A DNA stretch of 64,000 nucleotides. Source: Prunus persica (lineage: Eukaryota > Streptophyta > Magnoliopsida > Rosales > Rosaceae). Positions within the stretch are counted from its first letter, which is position 1, and every line of letters begins with the position of its first letter. The stretch spans positions 1,654,765 to 1,718,764 of the forward strand of contig NC_034011.1 in the NCBI RefSeq assembly GCF_000346465.2, given 5' to 3'. Below the pieces are notes generated by a model, which worked only from the letters and a program-made list of their open reading frames with translations, did no database searches and was not told the origin of the DNA. Positions 11,423 through 28,321 of the stretch are shown piece by piece. The position numbers and the translations under genes were made by a program.

Positions 11423-13414
11423 ATGGAAAAAGTATGGAGATTTAGGTTGTGTTTTCTACACAGAGGGCCAAACCAAATCATCAGAGCACTGCGCATGTTG
11501 CCAATCTGCCACTTTTCATCTCCAAAGGTATGCCCAACTAACAAAACCAAGAAAATTTTCCGGGAAAATCTTGACCCAGAAAGAAGTAAATGCACTCTCA
11601 CTCATCAGAATGTGCATTCCACTTTATTGAACTGCCCTTCGGATTTGATTGCACTGAGATTCTTTTTGTGGTGTGCTCAACAACCTAATTTTTTTCACAA
11701 TAGGATTGTGTTTGACCACATGGTTGGTGTGATCAAGCGCATGATGGAACGGTACAAAACAGTTAAATCGGTTGTTAGGGAATTAGCGAGTGTAGGGTGT
11801 GTTATAAAATCTCAGACATTTTTGCTCTTGCTGAGGATTTATTGGCGTGGCAGAATGTATGAGATGGTCTTTGAGGCAATTGAGCAAATGGGTGCTTATG
11901 GTTTTACTCCGAACACGTTTGTGCGTAATGTAATCATTGATGTATCGTTCAAAATTGGGCGTGGTGATTTAGCTATTAAGTCTCTGAAAGAGACCCAAGT
12001 GCCAAATTTTGTGACTTTTAATATTATGCTGTGTAATTTATGCAAGTTCAATGATTTGTTCCATATTGGAGATGTATTGAGAATGATGTTGCGGTGGGGG
12101 TATCACCCAAAAGTTGAGACATTTGAGATGCTTTTGAACTGTTTTTGCAAAATGGGTAATATAGTGGAGGCGCATCAAGTTTTGGGTCTAATGATTACTT
12201 TGGGCGTCTCTATGTCTGTAAATGTTTGGAGTATGTTAATCCATGGGTTTTGTCGATTGCAGAGACTTGATGTTGCTGGTAAATTATTGGACAAGATGGT
12301 TGAGACTGGTTCTTCTCCTAATATTGTAACATACACGACTTTAATCAGAGGATTTTTAAAGTCTCACATGGTTCACGATGCATTCAACGTTTTAAGTATT
12401 ATGGAATCTAAAGGAGATGCCCCTGATCTGGTTCTTTGTAATGTGTTAATAGACTCCCTCACCAAGGTTGGGAGGTACAATGATGCTATTGATGTTTTTG
12501 TTGGCATGCGATCACGAAAATTGTCTCCCGATTCGTATACGTTCTGTTCATTGTTATCCGCCATATGTTCTTCCAGGAGGTTCTCTCTGTTCCCCAAGTT
12601 GGTTTGCGGACTTGAAATAGAAGCTGACTTATTAGTATGCAACTCACTTCTCAGTTATTTCTGTAAATCGGGGTTTCCAGCTCTGGCTGTGAAGTTTTAT
12701 AAGGTTATGCTCGATAGAGGTTTTACAGCAGATAAGTATACTTTTGTTGGATTATTAAGTGGACTATGTAAAGCTAGAAGAGTTGACCAAGCAGTTGATG
12801 TGTACCATGGGATTGTCATGAATTACCCTGGTCAGGATGCTCATATTCATACTGTTCTTATAGATGGGCTTATAAAGGTTCGTAAATTTGATAGAGCCAT
12901 TAGCATATTTAAGAAAGTAGTTGCAGAGAGGTATGCACTTGATGTTGTAGCTTATGCAGTTACCATTCGTGGACTTTTCATGGGTGGTAGAACTGAAGAG
13001 GCTTGTTCACTTTATCGCCAAATGAAGGAGGTTGGTTTGACTCCTAATGAATATACTTACAATGTAATGGTCTCTGGCTTTGTTAAAGAAAGAGATCTTA
13101 ATATGGTTAATTTAATGCTACAAGAGATGATTGAAGCGAAAGTACGACTGAGCTACAATACTGTCCTGAGATTATCAAAATTTCTTTGTAGATCATATCA
13201 TTTGATTTCAGTTATTGACCTATGGATTGAGATGAGAAATTTGGGTTTGATATCTGGTGAGGTAATGCATGAATTATTTCCCGATGAAGTTGTTGAAGGT
13301 GTGAAAGGAGATGATGGTCACATTACATTTTCGGATGCTTATTCAGAAACTGATCTACATGTGGAGACATCTGGCTCTGAAGACTTCTGTGATGTGGCTG
13401 CTTCGATAGGTTGA
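11423..13414 (+). CDS. P-class pentatricopeptide repeat protein, likely mitochondrial
   Basis: PPR proteins bind organellar RNA one base per repeat and act in its processing, stability or translation. This one is 663 aa in a single coding exon, as usual for PPR genes. I chose the ATG at 11423 because the frame upstream has no ATG and a splice acceptor ends at 11406. The N-terminus (MEKVWRFRLCFLHRGPNQ) is basic and hydrophobic with almost no acidic residues, suggesting a mitochondrial presequence. From about residue 120 onward I count roughly 14 repeats of about 35 residues, with hallmarks such as VTYTTLIRGF, CNVLIDSLTKVGRYNDAIDVF and EYTYNVMVSGF. There are no E, E+ or DYW domains at the C-terminus, so it is P class and not an RNA editing factor of PLS type. 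The last 60 residues are acidic and non-repeat. Confidence 0.9.
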   Translation: MEKVWRFRLCFLHRGPNQIIRALRMLPICHFSSPKVCPTNKTKKIFRENLDPERSKCTLTHQNVHSTLLNCPSDLIALRFFLWCAQQPNFFHNRIVFDHMVGVIKRMMERYKTVKSVVRELASVGCVIKSQTFLLLLRIYWRGRMYEMVFEAIEQMGAYGFTPNTFVRNVIIDVSFKIGRGDLAIKSLKETQVPNFVTFNIMLCNLCKFNDLFHIGDVLRMMLRWGYHPKVETFEMLLNCFCKMGNIVEAHQVLGLMITLGVSMSVNVWSMLIHGFCRLQRLDVAGKLLDKMVETGSSPNIVTYTTLIRGFLKSHMVHDAFNVLSIMESKGDAPDLVLCNVLIDSLTKVGRYNDAIDVFVGMRSRKLSPDSYTFCSLLSAICSSRRFSLFPKLVCGLEIEADLLVCNSLLSYFCKSGFPALAVKFYKVMLDRGFTADKYTFVGLLSGLCKARRVDQAVDVYHGIVMNYPGQDAHIHTVLIDGLIKVRKFDRAISIFKKVVAERYALDVVAYAVTIRGLFMGGRTEEACSLYRQMKEVGLTPNEYTYNVMVSGFVKERDLNMVNLMLQEMIEAKVRLSYNTVLRLSKFLCRSYHLISVIDLWIEMRNLGLISGEVMHELFPDEVVEGVKGDDGHITFSDAYSETDLHVETSGSEDFCDVAASIG

Positions 13415-14139
13415 GACTTATATGGTTAAGATATGCATCTTGAATGTCTTTTCTTGGAAATTCACGATTTTGAATGCTATTTCGTCTAGCATTCTAAAGG
13501 TAATTTTTGTAACTTAAATTTTGTATCCTGTCCAATTGGTTATGTTTAAATTTCTTTTGGCCTTTAGGGTTTATTTTAAATGTAATCATTCAATTTGAAT
13601 TCGTGAATTTCTTTTGGATTTCCTGGTCGTAGGTAGTATCATAAATTCAACTCAATTACATCAACCTAACTATCACCTTAACTATGCTAGTTGTGGTTAC
13701 TTCAACCAAGAGCTTTTTTCTCATTCCTAAACTCTTGTGGCTTTCACTTGTTTCTTACAAATGTTACTACATAAAATTTCATAAATGGACATTCTAATTC
13801 ACACACAAAAGTTTGTGTATCATTAAGTAGTCAATTATTACTTATTAGGTGCACAAATTAGAATTGAACAAACATATTATTCTAACAAAATAAAAGGGGA
13901 ACTTGTTTTATTAGTAATTAGGGGAAAAGGTACCATACCTTATAATTTTACGTATTTATGACTTTTACAGATGGTACAACTCACTGCTAGTTACCAATTA
14001 TTGGAGTAAATAAAAAGGGGGTAATTCAAGATGCAGATTATATACTTCCTTCATCTGGATCCTCATGACTGAACATTAGAACGGTTTCTTCATTTTAATG
14101 GATCTCATCTAATCATGGCTTTTTCATGCTTCACTTGTT
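13415..14139. other. Intergenic
   Basis: PPR 3' UTR and AT-rich spacer. I see no gene or repeat in it. Confidence 0.5.
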
Positions 14140-15345
14140 TCAGTTCATGCTTCATCTCACTATGATTCATTGTACTTACTCTGTTAGCTGGCTTTTATAT
14201 TTGGTGGGGTTGCTTGGTCTGGGTGCCATCCATTTATACTTCTCCCGACATATGCTTCGTCAACCGTCCTATAAATCTCAAAACTAGTTTGCCTAAATGA
14301 AATTGTGAATTTAGTAACCATACTTCTGCAAAGTTTCTGAAGGTGTGTTCTAAGTTTGTCAACTAGTGATTTCCCTATTTTGAGGGATGCTTTTTCCTTG
14401 GTGAATATTAATATATGTTGGTCATGTTCCTGGTAGTTATTGTGGACAGTGGATGCTCAATGAGCATGGGGAAAAAAGGGTTAACTTACTGTTTAGGTTC
14501 TTTGGATAAATATTATGAAATGTTCATGAGACATGTCTTGAACAAAAATAATAATATTAATAATAACTTTGCGATGTCGAAGTCCTAGATTTTAACCAAA
14601 ATTTGCAAGAGTGCTAGAATTTCAAGGTAAAATCCATGGAAAGGCTGGATGCTTTCTGCAGTGGCTGAAATTTCTCAATTGATTAATCTGCTCTTTTCTT
14701 CTCATTTATCCCGTTGTCATTTGTCGCATTTTTCAGCTAGCACTTTATAGTTTGGTGGTGGAGCATCAAGTATACATGATATGGCAGGCAAAGGCAAGAA
14801 TTTTTTCAAAGCAAATGTCGAATGCTTGATTTGGAGAAAAGCTCCACATGAGGTGTTTGTTTTCCTGAAACTTATAATGTGATTCTCCTTAATTATATGT
14901 ATTGTATAGTTTGATAAATATACGTTGGCTGAAAAAAAAAGTGATCTCATCTCTCCATATCTTTACAGATAGTCCTCCCTACACTACCACCACGGATATG
15001 GGAAAACAACAAAGACAAGCCTTTGTAAAAACCACAGAATGGTGAGTGTTTTAATTTTATCTTGTCAATACTAGATTGTGCAGATGCATATGTATCGGAG
15101 TAATTGTCTCACTGCTTTTTGCTAAACATGGGGAGTGAGAGTTGAGCTGTGCTTTGTCCTCTTTGTTGATTTTGTGCAATGAGGCCATGGTAGTTTGCAT
15201 CTCTAGTGGAGTGTAAATCTAGTCTATATACTTTAGCAGGCTAATAAAATCAAGGGAAGGCTAATAAGTCGTTTCACCAAAAAAAAGAGATAAGTCGTTG
15301 CTGACCATGCAGATGCAGATGAGGTTTATGTCAAACAAGTTCCAT
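14140..15345 (+). pseudogene. Partial, intron-containing pseudogene copy of the sterol Delta7-reductase
   Basis: Four successive blocks match exons 8-11 of the gene at 3728-9397 in the same order and orientation: about 14190-14286 (exon 8, with its upstream intron sequence from about 14140), about 14738-14851 (exon 9), about 14970-15040 (exon 10) and about 15311-15345 (start of exon 11). Intron sequence is also recognisable, for example GTTCATGCTTCATCT upstream of exon 8 and the donor region after exon 10. It is therefore a genomic duplication, not a retrocopy. It is dead: the exon 8 block reads into a stop near its 3' end, exon 9 has deletions and changed codons, and no exons 1-7 or 12-13 are found. 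The PPR gene lies between parent and copy. Confidence 0.85.
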
Positions 15346-15605
15346 TCGAAGGGGAAGTAGAAGTGAATCTAGAGTTGAGCATAGAAGGGAAAGTAATCCA
15401 AGTTCCACGTTCCAATTAATCTCGATCGGATGATATTGAGAGCCAAGTCTTGGAATCTCTGATGCTGTTCTGGGTGCATGCTGCTGGCATATGTCGTTCT
15501 CTTGCCCCTACTAAGCAAGCCTCTTGGACACCATTTTTTGGGTCTGAAAAATCCACCTTTTATTTTGAAAACGAGTTTGTGTACCTTGGAACTCGGAGGC
15601 ACTTA

Positions 15606-16069
15606 GGTCCTGTTTGGTTCATGGGAAAGGAGACTTGGGGATGGAAAATAAATTACTTTTCCATGTTTGGTAAGTCCAGGCATGAGAAATTGTTGCCTGG
15701 CTCATGGGAAAGTAAGAGTGAAGCCATCCTCCCAACTTGGGTTTTGTTTTCTCTCATCATGGAAAAGTTTAGGAAAATGAACCAACATTAAATACACATT
15801 TTTCATGACCATTTTGTCCCTCTTAACAATTTAGAATTACAATATATCATTAAATACATTCTTTTTTTATTTAATTTTATATGGGTATAATTGAAAATTT
15901 ATACAAACTTTGTTTTCCATTCCTACTTAAAACAAACATGGGAAATGAAATAAAGTGTTATTTTCCGGTTACTTTCCCAGCATTACCAAACGTGGAAAAG
16001 GAATCTTCCATTTCCCATCTCTTGGGAAATGATTTTCTTTCAAAGTCGTTCCGTGAACCAAACGAGGCC
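15606..16069. mobile_element. PIF/Harbinger (Tourist-like) MITE, 464 bp
   Basis: The left end begins GGTCCTGTTTGGTTCATGGG and the reverse complement of the right end begins GGCCTCGTTTGGTTCACGG, an imperfect terminal inverted repeat of about 22 bp. The element is flanked by TTA at 15603-15605 and TTA at 16070-16072, the classical 3-bp target duplication of this superfamily. Interior motifs related to CATGGGAAA recur near both ends. No transposase frame is present, so it is non-autonomous. Confidence 0.85.
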
Positions 16070-16072
16070 TTA

Positions 16073-16537
16073 GTAGTGAGTTCAAACATTCAAACACATA
16101 TACAACAACTCAATGTACACAACCTTGTGTAACCTGATGACGTGTTTACTTATTTGGAAAGGGGAGGGGGAAGATGATGGGTATTAGAAGTAGTAGTTGA
16201 TTCAATTCCAATTCCTTCTCCCAATTATTGATGTATCTAACAAACGGCTTCCTCATTTCAAATAAGTAAATACCAAGAACATATAAAAGAGGAAAAAAGG
16301 TAAATTATATAAAAGACTTAACAAGTCATTAGATTACTTTTACTGTTATACGAAATTTGGCACTACCACTAATTCGACTATAAAAAATTTTAAAAAAAGG
16401 AAATAAAAAAATCTTAGAATTAGGAGATGAGCTATACCAAATTGGAGGTTCGAATTGAAAACCACATGATTAGACTTTGTTGGCATAAACTAGGAGAATT
16501 CTATTATACCTAAAAAAGAAAGAAAGTCTAACGAGTG
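16073..16537. other. Intergenic and 3' UTR of the HIPP-like gene
   Basis: AT-rich spacer with no coding signal. Confidence 0.5.
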
Positions 16538-17470
16538 TTACATGATAGCGCAGCCATTAGCATTTTCTTCACTGAAGTAAGTATAAGGATCCATTGCTTG
16601 CTCTTGCTGTGATGGCATTGGCATGTTGTTATTCATATCATTATCATTCCAGTTTGCTCTCCCTTCATCCATCCTCATCGCCGGCATCACGTTCATGTAT
16701 TGCCCTTGGTTTTGGTTATAATAATTGCCATACCCATACCCATGCCCATACCCAATCATCCCTTGTGCTGCTGGACCCACTGGATAGCTACCCATGGGAC
16801 CCATATAACAACCACCCATTTGCCCCATCTGGCCCATATAACCCACCCGGCCCATAAGGCCCATCTGATCTATCTGACCCACATGGCTCATCTGGCCCAT
16901 CTGACTCATCTTGGCCGTTTGACCCATATGGCCCATATTGGCCGTCTGATGCATGGCTCCACCATTGCCTCTACCTTGTGTCCATCCAATTTTTTCTTTA
17001 CCTTTTTTATCAATCTCTCCCATGCTAACCTTGGGTATCTCATCATCATGCAAATGAGGATCATCAACCTCATCATCATCATCATGCAAGCCAAGATCAT
17101 CATCATCAGCATCAGATTCTTCCTCCTCCTCCTCCTCCTCCTCCTCCTCCTCCTTTTCAGGCAATATGAACGTGACAGCTTTTTTGGGTTTGCCACCACC
17201 AGCTTCCATGTTCATGAGGTCTACGCTATGCGCGTTCTCAATCTTTTGAAGCGCCTTAATGAGTAGGTTTGAATCACTAGTAGTAGTATTGTCTGCCACT
17301 TCCACCACCAACTTGCCTTGGCCGAAATCAAACTCTCTCAGATGCACGCCATCAAATTTCTTCAACACGCCCATTATTTCTGTCTTCAACGCGCCCGCTT
17401 TTTTCTTATCCTTCTTGCATCGATTACATGTACAAGTTAATAATACTCCGAAAGTAAGCTGCCTGCCCAT
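16538..17470 (-). CDS. Heavy metal-associated isoprenylated plant protein (HIPP)-like
   Basis: HIPPs are plant-only proteins with an HMA metal-binding fold and a C-terminal CaaX box for prenylation, and act in metal handling and stress responses. The ATG at 17470 gives 310 aa; upstream in-frame sequence is low-complexity and lies at the presumed leader. Residues about 3-75 have HMA-like beta-alpha-beta spacing (LTFGVLLTCTC, ILKKF-like helix, GKLVVEV, LIKALQKI), but the usual M-x-C-x-x-C loop is not intact: only C-T-C-N-R-C is seen, displaced. Next come a 12-residue glutamate run, an Asp/His-rich acidic stretch, a repetitive Met/Gly/Gln region with MGQM units, and a Gly/Tyr segment. The end, C-A-I-M, is a CaaX box; Met favours farnesylation. 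Metal binding by the HMA-like part is doubtful. The conserved intron expected in many HIPP genes is not evident. Confidence 0.8.
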   Translation of the reverse strand: MGRQLTFGVLLTCTCNRCKKDKKKAGALKTEIMGVLKKFDGVHLREFDFGQGKLVVEVADNTTTSDSNLLIKALQKIENAHSVDLMNMEAGGGKPKKAVTFILPEKEEEEEEEEEEEESDADDDDLGLHDDDDEVDDPHLHDDEIPKVSMGEIDKKGKEKIGWTQGRGNGGAMHQTANMGHMGQTAKMSQMGQMSHVGQIDQMGLMGRVGYMGQMGQMGGCYMGPMGSYPVGPAAQGMIGYGHGYGYGNYYNQNQGQYMNVMPAMRMDEGRANWNDNDMNNNMPMPSQQEQAMDPYTYFSEENANGCAIM

Positions 17471-17569
17471 TAATTCTTGTTCGTTGTGTATGAGAGAGAG
17501 AGAGAGAGAGATTGGTTGAGTTTGAGTGAATGATTTGGTGAATTGTAACAAATCACACCCCAAACACCT

Positions 17570-17578
17570 CTTTATATA
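17570..17578 (-). promoter_or_regulatory. TATA box of the HIPP-like gene
   Basis: Minus-strand TATATAAAG about 100 nt upstream of the ATG at 17470, leaving a leader of roughly 70 nt that includes a (GA)n tract at about 17493-17512. Position and sequence fit a plant core promoter. Confidence 0.6.
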
Positions 17579-18949
17579 GTAAACATAACTAATAAACCCC
17601 ATTTCAAAACGGAAAACATATGTTTCCTTTTCGTCTTTTGGATAAAAAATAATGCTAGTTGAACAAGGAAAAACAACACCCTCAAAAGGAAACATCAAGT
17701 CCTCCTAATTCATCAGGGAAGAAACAACTTAAATAGGAAACATCAACTCCTAATTCATATCAGGAGAAGAAACAACTTACATATATGGTAATATCTTACG
17801 AACAAATATATATATTCATAAAATCTTAAGAACAACTTAAATTACAAATATATATTTTATATATATTAGCATACCCGACAAAATTCAACTTTTTACCGTC
17901 AAGAATTTTACCATCTGCCAGCATGGCTTTTTGTTACTCAATTTACTTTTCATTTAATTTTTAATTTTTGCTATTTTTCTCATCCTTTTTTATTTTATTT
18001 TATTTTTTTCGAATTTGTATTTTCATTTATTTTTGCCGTGATTTATAAAGGCCGGTAAACTTAGAAAAATATATAAATAAGGTCAGTAAAAAGGGTAGCA
18101 AAATTCCTGGCCAATAAAAGGGACAAAATCAAAAGTTGGGTCCCGGGTTTCAGAAACAAGGTAGAACTCAAAAAATCAGTCTTCCGAGTCGAAACGAATC
18201 CAAATCATTCCGTTCGCGGCTTGATTATTGAATCAGAAAACTGGAAAGAATTAATCTTTGGTCAAATTTCTAAGCGACTGAGCACCAGTTTTCCTTTGTT
18301 TTGAGGTACGATCCTAGGGTTCGCTGCTTTTTTGCTTTCTCTATATTCATCTGAGAATTTGTGCCCATTTTTCTTAATCTACTATGTTTTCTCTGTTTTT
18401 TTCCAGTTGAGGAGATCACGATTTTCTTTTGGGTTATGTTATGTATTTCTTGAATTTGAAGGATTTTATTATTAAGTTGTCAGTTGCCAAGGAAGAAAAA
18501 GGTTCATGAATCAATTGATTTCTGTTGTCTTGTTGGATTAGGAGCCATTTGGCCGAAATTGGGATCTCATTATGGAATAACAAATTGGTTTATTTGTTTA
18601 TTTATTCTTCTGGTTTCATGGGTTCTCAGATAAGGGTAAAATTGATTCTTTCTGCCACCCTAATTACCTGAAAGTAGGGTTTTTTTTAGTTCAATTGAGC
18701 TTTATTGTGTAGCATGAGTTGGGTTAATGTGGGTTCAACAACAAATTATTATTACTTGTTGCTTCACCAATTTACCCTCTTTGATTATTGGGGCAGTGCA
18801 TAGTTGTCCTGTGATTACCTGTGTTTTGAGAGCTCATTCTTTCCACTTATGAATGCTCTCTGCCATGTGCATATACTCTTTTTGTGCATTGTTTTCAATT
18901 TTGTGATCTAGACATAAATTTTTGCTTTCTTATCTTATAGACAAGGAAA
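17579..18949. other. Bidirectional intergenic region and leader of the FAM32A-like gene
   Basis: Lies between divergent genes. Sequence around 18150-18304 looks like an untranslated first exon, with a donor at about 18306 (TTTTGAG|GTACGATC). The following 18306-18940 would be a leader intron ending in TTATAG at 18940. No other coding sequence seen. Confidence 0.45.
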
Positions 18950-19866
18950 ATGTCATCATATGAGAATGTTGTTGGTGGGAAGCTGAAGCTTAAGGGAAAG
19001 GCTCTAGATGTGAAGGCTCCTGGAATGAAGAAGAAAAAGAAACATAAGAAACATCAAGATCAAACATCTCTTGTCACAGAAAATGAGCTCTCAGCTGGTA
19101 AGTCATCCTTTTGATATCAAGTTGAAGTCTTCTTTCTTTCTTTTTTCTTTTCTAGGTTTAATAAGCTGCCTTTTTACCCCTTTTTATTGTCATGCAAATT
19201 GAGAAAGGTTTGGTCAGATACGTGTGTTAAAACACAAACAGAAATGAAGAGAACTGTTCTCTAACTTCAGATTAATTTTTAGTTTACTATATTTTATCAA
19301 TTCTGTGTGTGATCAATGGTTCTGGGATCACCAGTACCCTCCAGTACTACTGTAATACTTAATGCCATTACTACTGAAATACTTAATGAACAGTCAATGA
19401 TGCTAATTTCTTTGATTTGGTCATAGTATCATTATATGCAACGCAGTTTTTCTTACTAAGTAAGAGCCAACCTAGTAACAAAATTCAATACTGTTTTTGA
19501 ATTGAAATATTATGATGATGTTTATCTGGGTTCCTTTTCATCATCCCATTTTAGTTTCCAAAATTATTCCTTTTGTTTGAATTTAATCATTCAATGGGTG
19601 TAGGTGGAAGTACAGAACTATCAACGAACCCTGATGAGGAAGAAATAAATGATGCCAACAAATCAGGTGAGGAGGGGAAGGCTCCTCATTATGATGATCA
19701 TCTCACACCTGCAGAGAGACGATATATAGAGCAGAGAGAGAGAATTGACACTCATAGGATGGCCAAGACAGCGAATAAATCGCACCGTGACAGAATTCAA
19801 GACTTCAACCAGTATCTGGCAAACATGAGTGAGCACTATGACATTCCTAAAGTTGGCCCTGGCTAA
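18950..19866 (+). CDS. FAM32A-like protein (spliceosome-associated)
   Basis: Two coding exons, 18950-19097 and 19604-19866, give 411 nt and 136 aa, in the size range of this family. The protein starts MSSYENVVGGKLKLKGKALD, followed by a lysine-rich basic patch (KKKKKHKKH). It ends with the conserved block HRMAKTANKSHRDRIQDFN and HYDIPKVGPG, equivalent to the C-terminus of animal FAM32A. Animal FAM32A is a small factor seen in the human spliceosome near the active site during exon ligation; a similar nuclear role here is inferred from homology. The donor at 19098 (GCTG|GTAAGT) and acceptor ending at 19603 (GTGTAG) rejoin a glycine codon. No paralogue or unusual feature in the window. Confidence 0.9.
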
Positions 19867-21170
19867 ATCTGGGAAGTCGTTGAATATGAAAGCCAAAGGA
19901 TCAACCGTCTCATTTGTCATTTTGAAGCCAGTGCTGTATGTATGGTCTAGTTCATGTGGACATCGAATTTATGATTTGTATTCTATATGGCGGTTTCTGA
20001 TCAGATCTGTGTAGATTGCTGATGACATTTTATTTGCACCTTGCTTTTGTGGTACCATTAACGTTTTTAGCCCTTATGAAGTTGGCATGTCCTTCTCAGC
20101 CTTCATATTCTACGGCCATCTCAATTTCATTGCTTGGCTGAAAGCAGTAACTTGCTTCCTAGTAGTCTCTTCGTGTCTGGAGGATGATTACACGGCCTTA
20201 ATAATCTCTCTCTTTTGTTTTTGCCAGTTGAATGCGTTTTAATCTTGCTAGCCTGCTCGAGATCTAGCAGGTAGCATGGATATTTCTTGTCTGGTTTAGG
20301 TGTACAGATTAAGTGGAATTGACCACTATAAAAGTCGAGGCTCCGTAAGCGTATAGCTCGTGGCCCTTCTAAAAGGTCATGGATTGCGACTTTGTAAGGC
20401 AAGCATGCCAGGGGTAAACGTCGGGAATGTGTTGACTAATAGAAGGTACCTTACCAATTTACCGAGCTTTAGGTTTGGAGCTAGAACTACTAATCACTTC
20501 TTCCACAGCCCAGCTATACAATGATTCAAACCAAACTAACCACCTGACCCAAATTATTTTCCAAATGGTGCTACTCGGAGAAAAAGGATGGGAAACATAA
20601 GCGAATTTTTGGTGAGACCCATAACACCATCATGTGGTTTTTCAACCCGCTCATGATTTAACATGTTTAGGTTGATTATACCATGTGACTATATTTCAGT
20701 ATTGCACATTAATGTATCAGAAAACAGAAGGGGATTTTTGGATCGTCTTAACAAGGGCATGTTTGTTATTCCTTTTCCTTTTTACTCTCTGTGCGCCTTC
20801 ATTTCCAGACTAAAATAGACATGCAGAAGAGAGAAATGGGGACCGCCGAAAGAACCAATAAATGATAAATGGAAATCATACACACCTTACCTTATTGTTT
20901 AAATACATTAATAAGGAATGGGATCTAGTCTCTTATTGTGGGAACAAAAACCCCAAGGGAACGACAGGAATACAATAATTAAAACTATAACTACACATTC
21001 CAACTAGAACAACTGCCACATGATCAAAGCAAAAGTGGTGGCACAACAAAACCTAAAACTGTCGTTCTTCATGCACAACAAAAAGAATCCACGGTAACTC
21101 AAACTGCATCACCACGCAATTTATAACGGCCACTCGAATAATCTAAAACTCATAGTTTTGAGCTGTTCAA
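19867..21170. other. Intergenic: two convergent 3' UTRs
   Basis: Contains the 3' end of the FAM32A-like transcript and, from about 20930, the 3' UTR of the minus-strand V-ATPase gene. The only moderately long frame, on the minus strand near 20127-20402, has no recognisable domain. Confidence 0.5.
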
Positions 21171-26797
<5,627 letters not shown>

Positions 26798-27540
26798 TTT
26801 GGGCACGGATCGGACCGAAACTTCGAGATCTGAGGTACAAAGCTCGACCAAAACCCTTTAGGGTTCCAACCCAATTACGGAGAAGATTGATAGGGAGAGA
26901 GAGAAATTTACAGACCGAAGAACAGAAAGAGAGATAAAGAGAGAGAAGCTGTTCTAGAGGACCCCGGACTGTAGTTATGGGATGGTATAATCGTTATCAG
27001 AGGGAGAATAGAGGGCCTGATCTGCTGCGGCCGACTATATTATCTATAACTACACGAGGTCCGGTTGCGACCTGCCACGTAACTGGGGTCCCGCAGTTTG
27101 CGGATTTAACTGCTGACGTGGTGAGATCTAGTTGGTGATACGTATTAAAATGTGAGGAACCAGAAGCCAACGGAATTTTGCCACGTGCCTGATGTAGGAT
27201 GTTTCCTGGAAAGTGGTTTTTTTTTTTTTTTTTTTTTTTGGTTTTTTGGATCTGTTCTGTCACTGGACTCTATATATATTTTCCTGACCAGTCATCAACA
27301 TCCAAGTCACAAGTGTGTTCAACAATCTCTCTCCTCTACCCTTTTCAACATATAGCTGAGTCACAAGGGTTCTTTTGTAATCTACATATTTAAATATCTG
27401 GATATTTTAAATGTGGATAAAAACAAATAAGGCTGTCAGGTTGTGCCACATGCTGGGTGTGGTGTCTTGTTTGTCCTCATCATCTTTATTGTCATTTATT
27501 TTTCTATTACATATATAGAGCTAAAAAGTCAATAAAATAA
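26798..27540. promoter_or_regulatory. VHA-A leader and upstream region
   Basis: A GA-rich leader lies just upstream of the ATG on the minus strand. Farther upstream are three ACGT-core motifs: GCCACGT at 27074-27080, TGACGTGG at 27114-27121 and CACGTG at 27182-27187, the class bound by bZIP factors in ABA and stress responses. Whether they are used is not known. A T-tract of about 21 occupies 27218-27239. Confidence 0.35.
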
Positions 27541-27790
27541 AGTCTTTTTTCAGAGTGAGAGAGGATAATATATTAATATTGTTACTTGGTCCATTGGTTG
27601 GAAAAATTACACATATGGGTGACTCTCATATTTAATGTATTTCCAATGTATTCATTTTTTTTCATAACATGTAATTAAATTCCAGCCTCTTGTCGCATGT
27701 CACACATATTGGTGACCATCACATTTTATGTATTTCCAATGTATTCTGTTTTTTTTAACATGTAATTGAATTATAGTCTCTCAGCACATG
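27541..27790. repeat. Dispersed repeat flanking the resistance-gene fragments, left copy
   Basis: Contains AGAGAGGATAATAT and TTGGTCCATTG followed by TTACACATATGGGTGACT, all shared in order with about 32405-32600. Within this copy the segment at about 27611-27700 (CACATATGGGTGAC ... CATGTAATT) is itself repeated at about 27701-27782. Confidence 0.7.
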
Positions 27791-27851
27791 TTCACGCGTG
27801 TGCCTTACCCTTTTTTTTTTTTTGGGGTATCTTTTAATTAGTTAATTATAG

Positions 27852-28084
27852 GCCCCAACTGAGGTGTTTTTATCCGGGGTTGCATGTTTCTAAATGGCAA
27901 TTACTCGAAGATTTGAGATTCTTTGAATGTCGTAAAGTGGAGATTTTTGCTTCCGAATATTCAAGATTCCAAGAAAGACTTGATTCGGGCATTGTTTGTA
28001 TACCAACAACCTTTCTTATTAGTGGACGAGTTACATAATTCTCTTGCAATATGTATTCATGTAGCTAAATTCCTCTTCTTATAT
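27852..28084 (+). repeat. LRR-segment duplication, copy 1
   Basis: Shares near-continuous identity with 28322-28560 (copy 2), from GCCCCAA through TTCTTATATT, 470 bp apart. Copy 1 has more substitutions from the coding consensus. Confidence 0.85.
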
Positions 28085-28321
28085 TTTCTTAGCAATTTTT
28101 ATTATTATTATTATTAAGTATTAGAGATTTTTCTTTTATTAAAATGATTTGTTGCCTACACCTTATCAAAACATTTAAAGCATATCTATCCAATAAAAAC
28201 AATAGTCGCATGTCGAGAAATGTGGAATATTGGAGGAAATTGTTGCCATTGACAAGGAATGAGTAGAAACGACATCTGAATTTGTGTTCTCTAAAGTAAC
28301 ACTTGCGAAATTTGAATATCT

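Noticed and set aside
16594..17266. Plus-strand frames rich in His/Thr/Pro
   Set aside because: Antisense shadow of the repetitive HIPP-like coding sequence.
20127..20402. 91-codon minus-strand frame between FAM32A-like and VHA-A
   Set aside because: No recognisable domain, and it lies in the 3' flank of the FAM32A-like gene.
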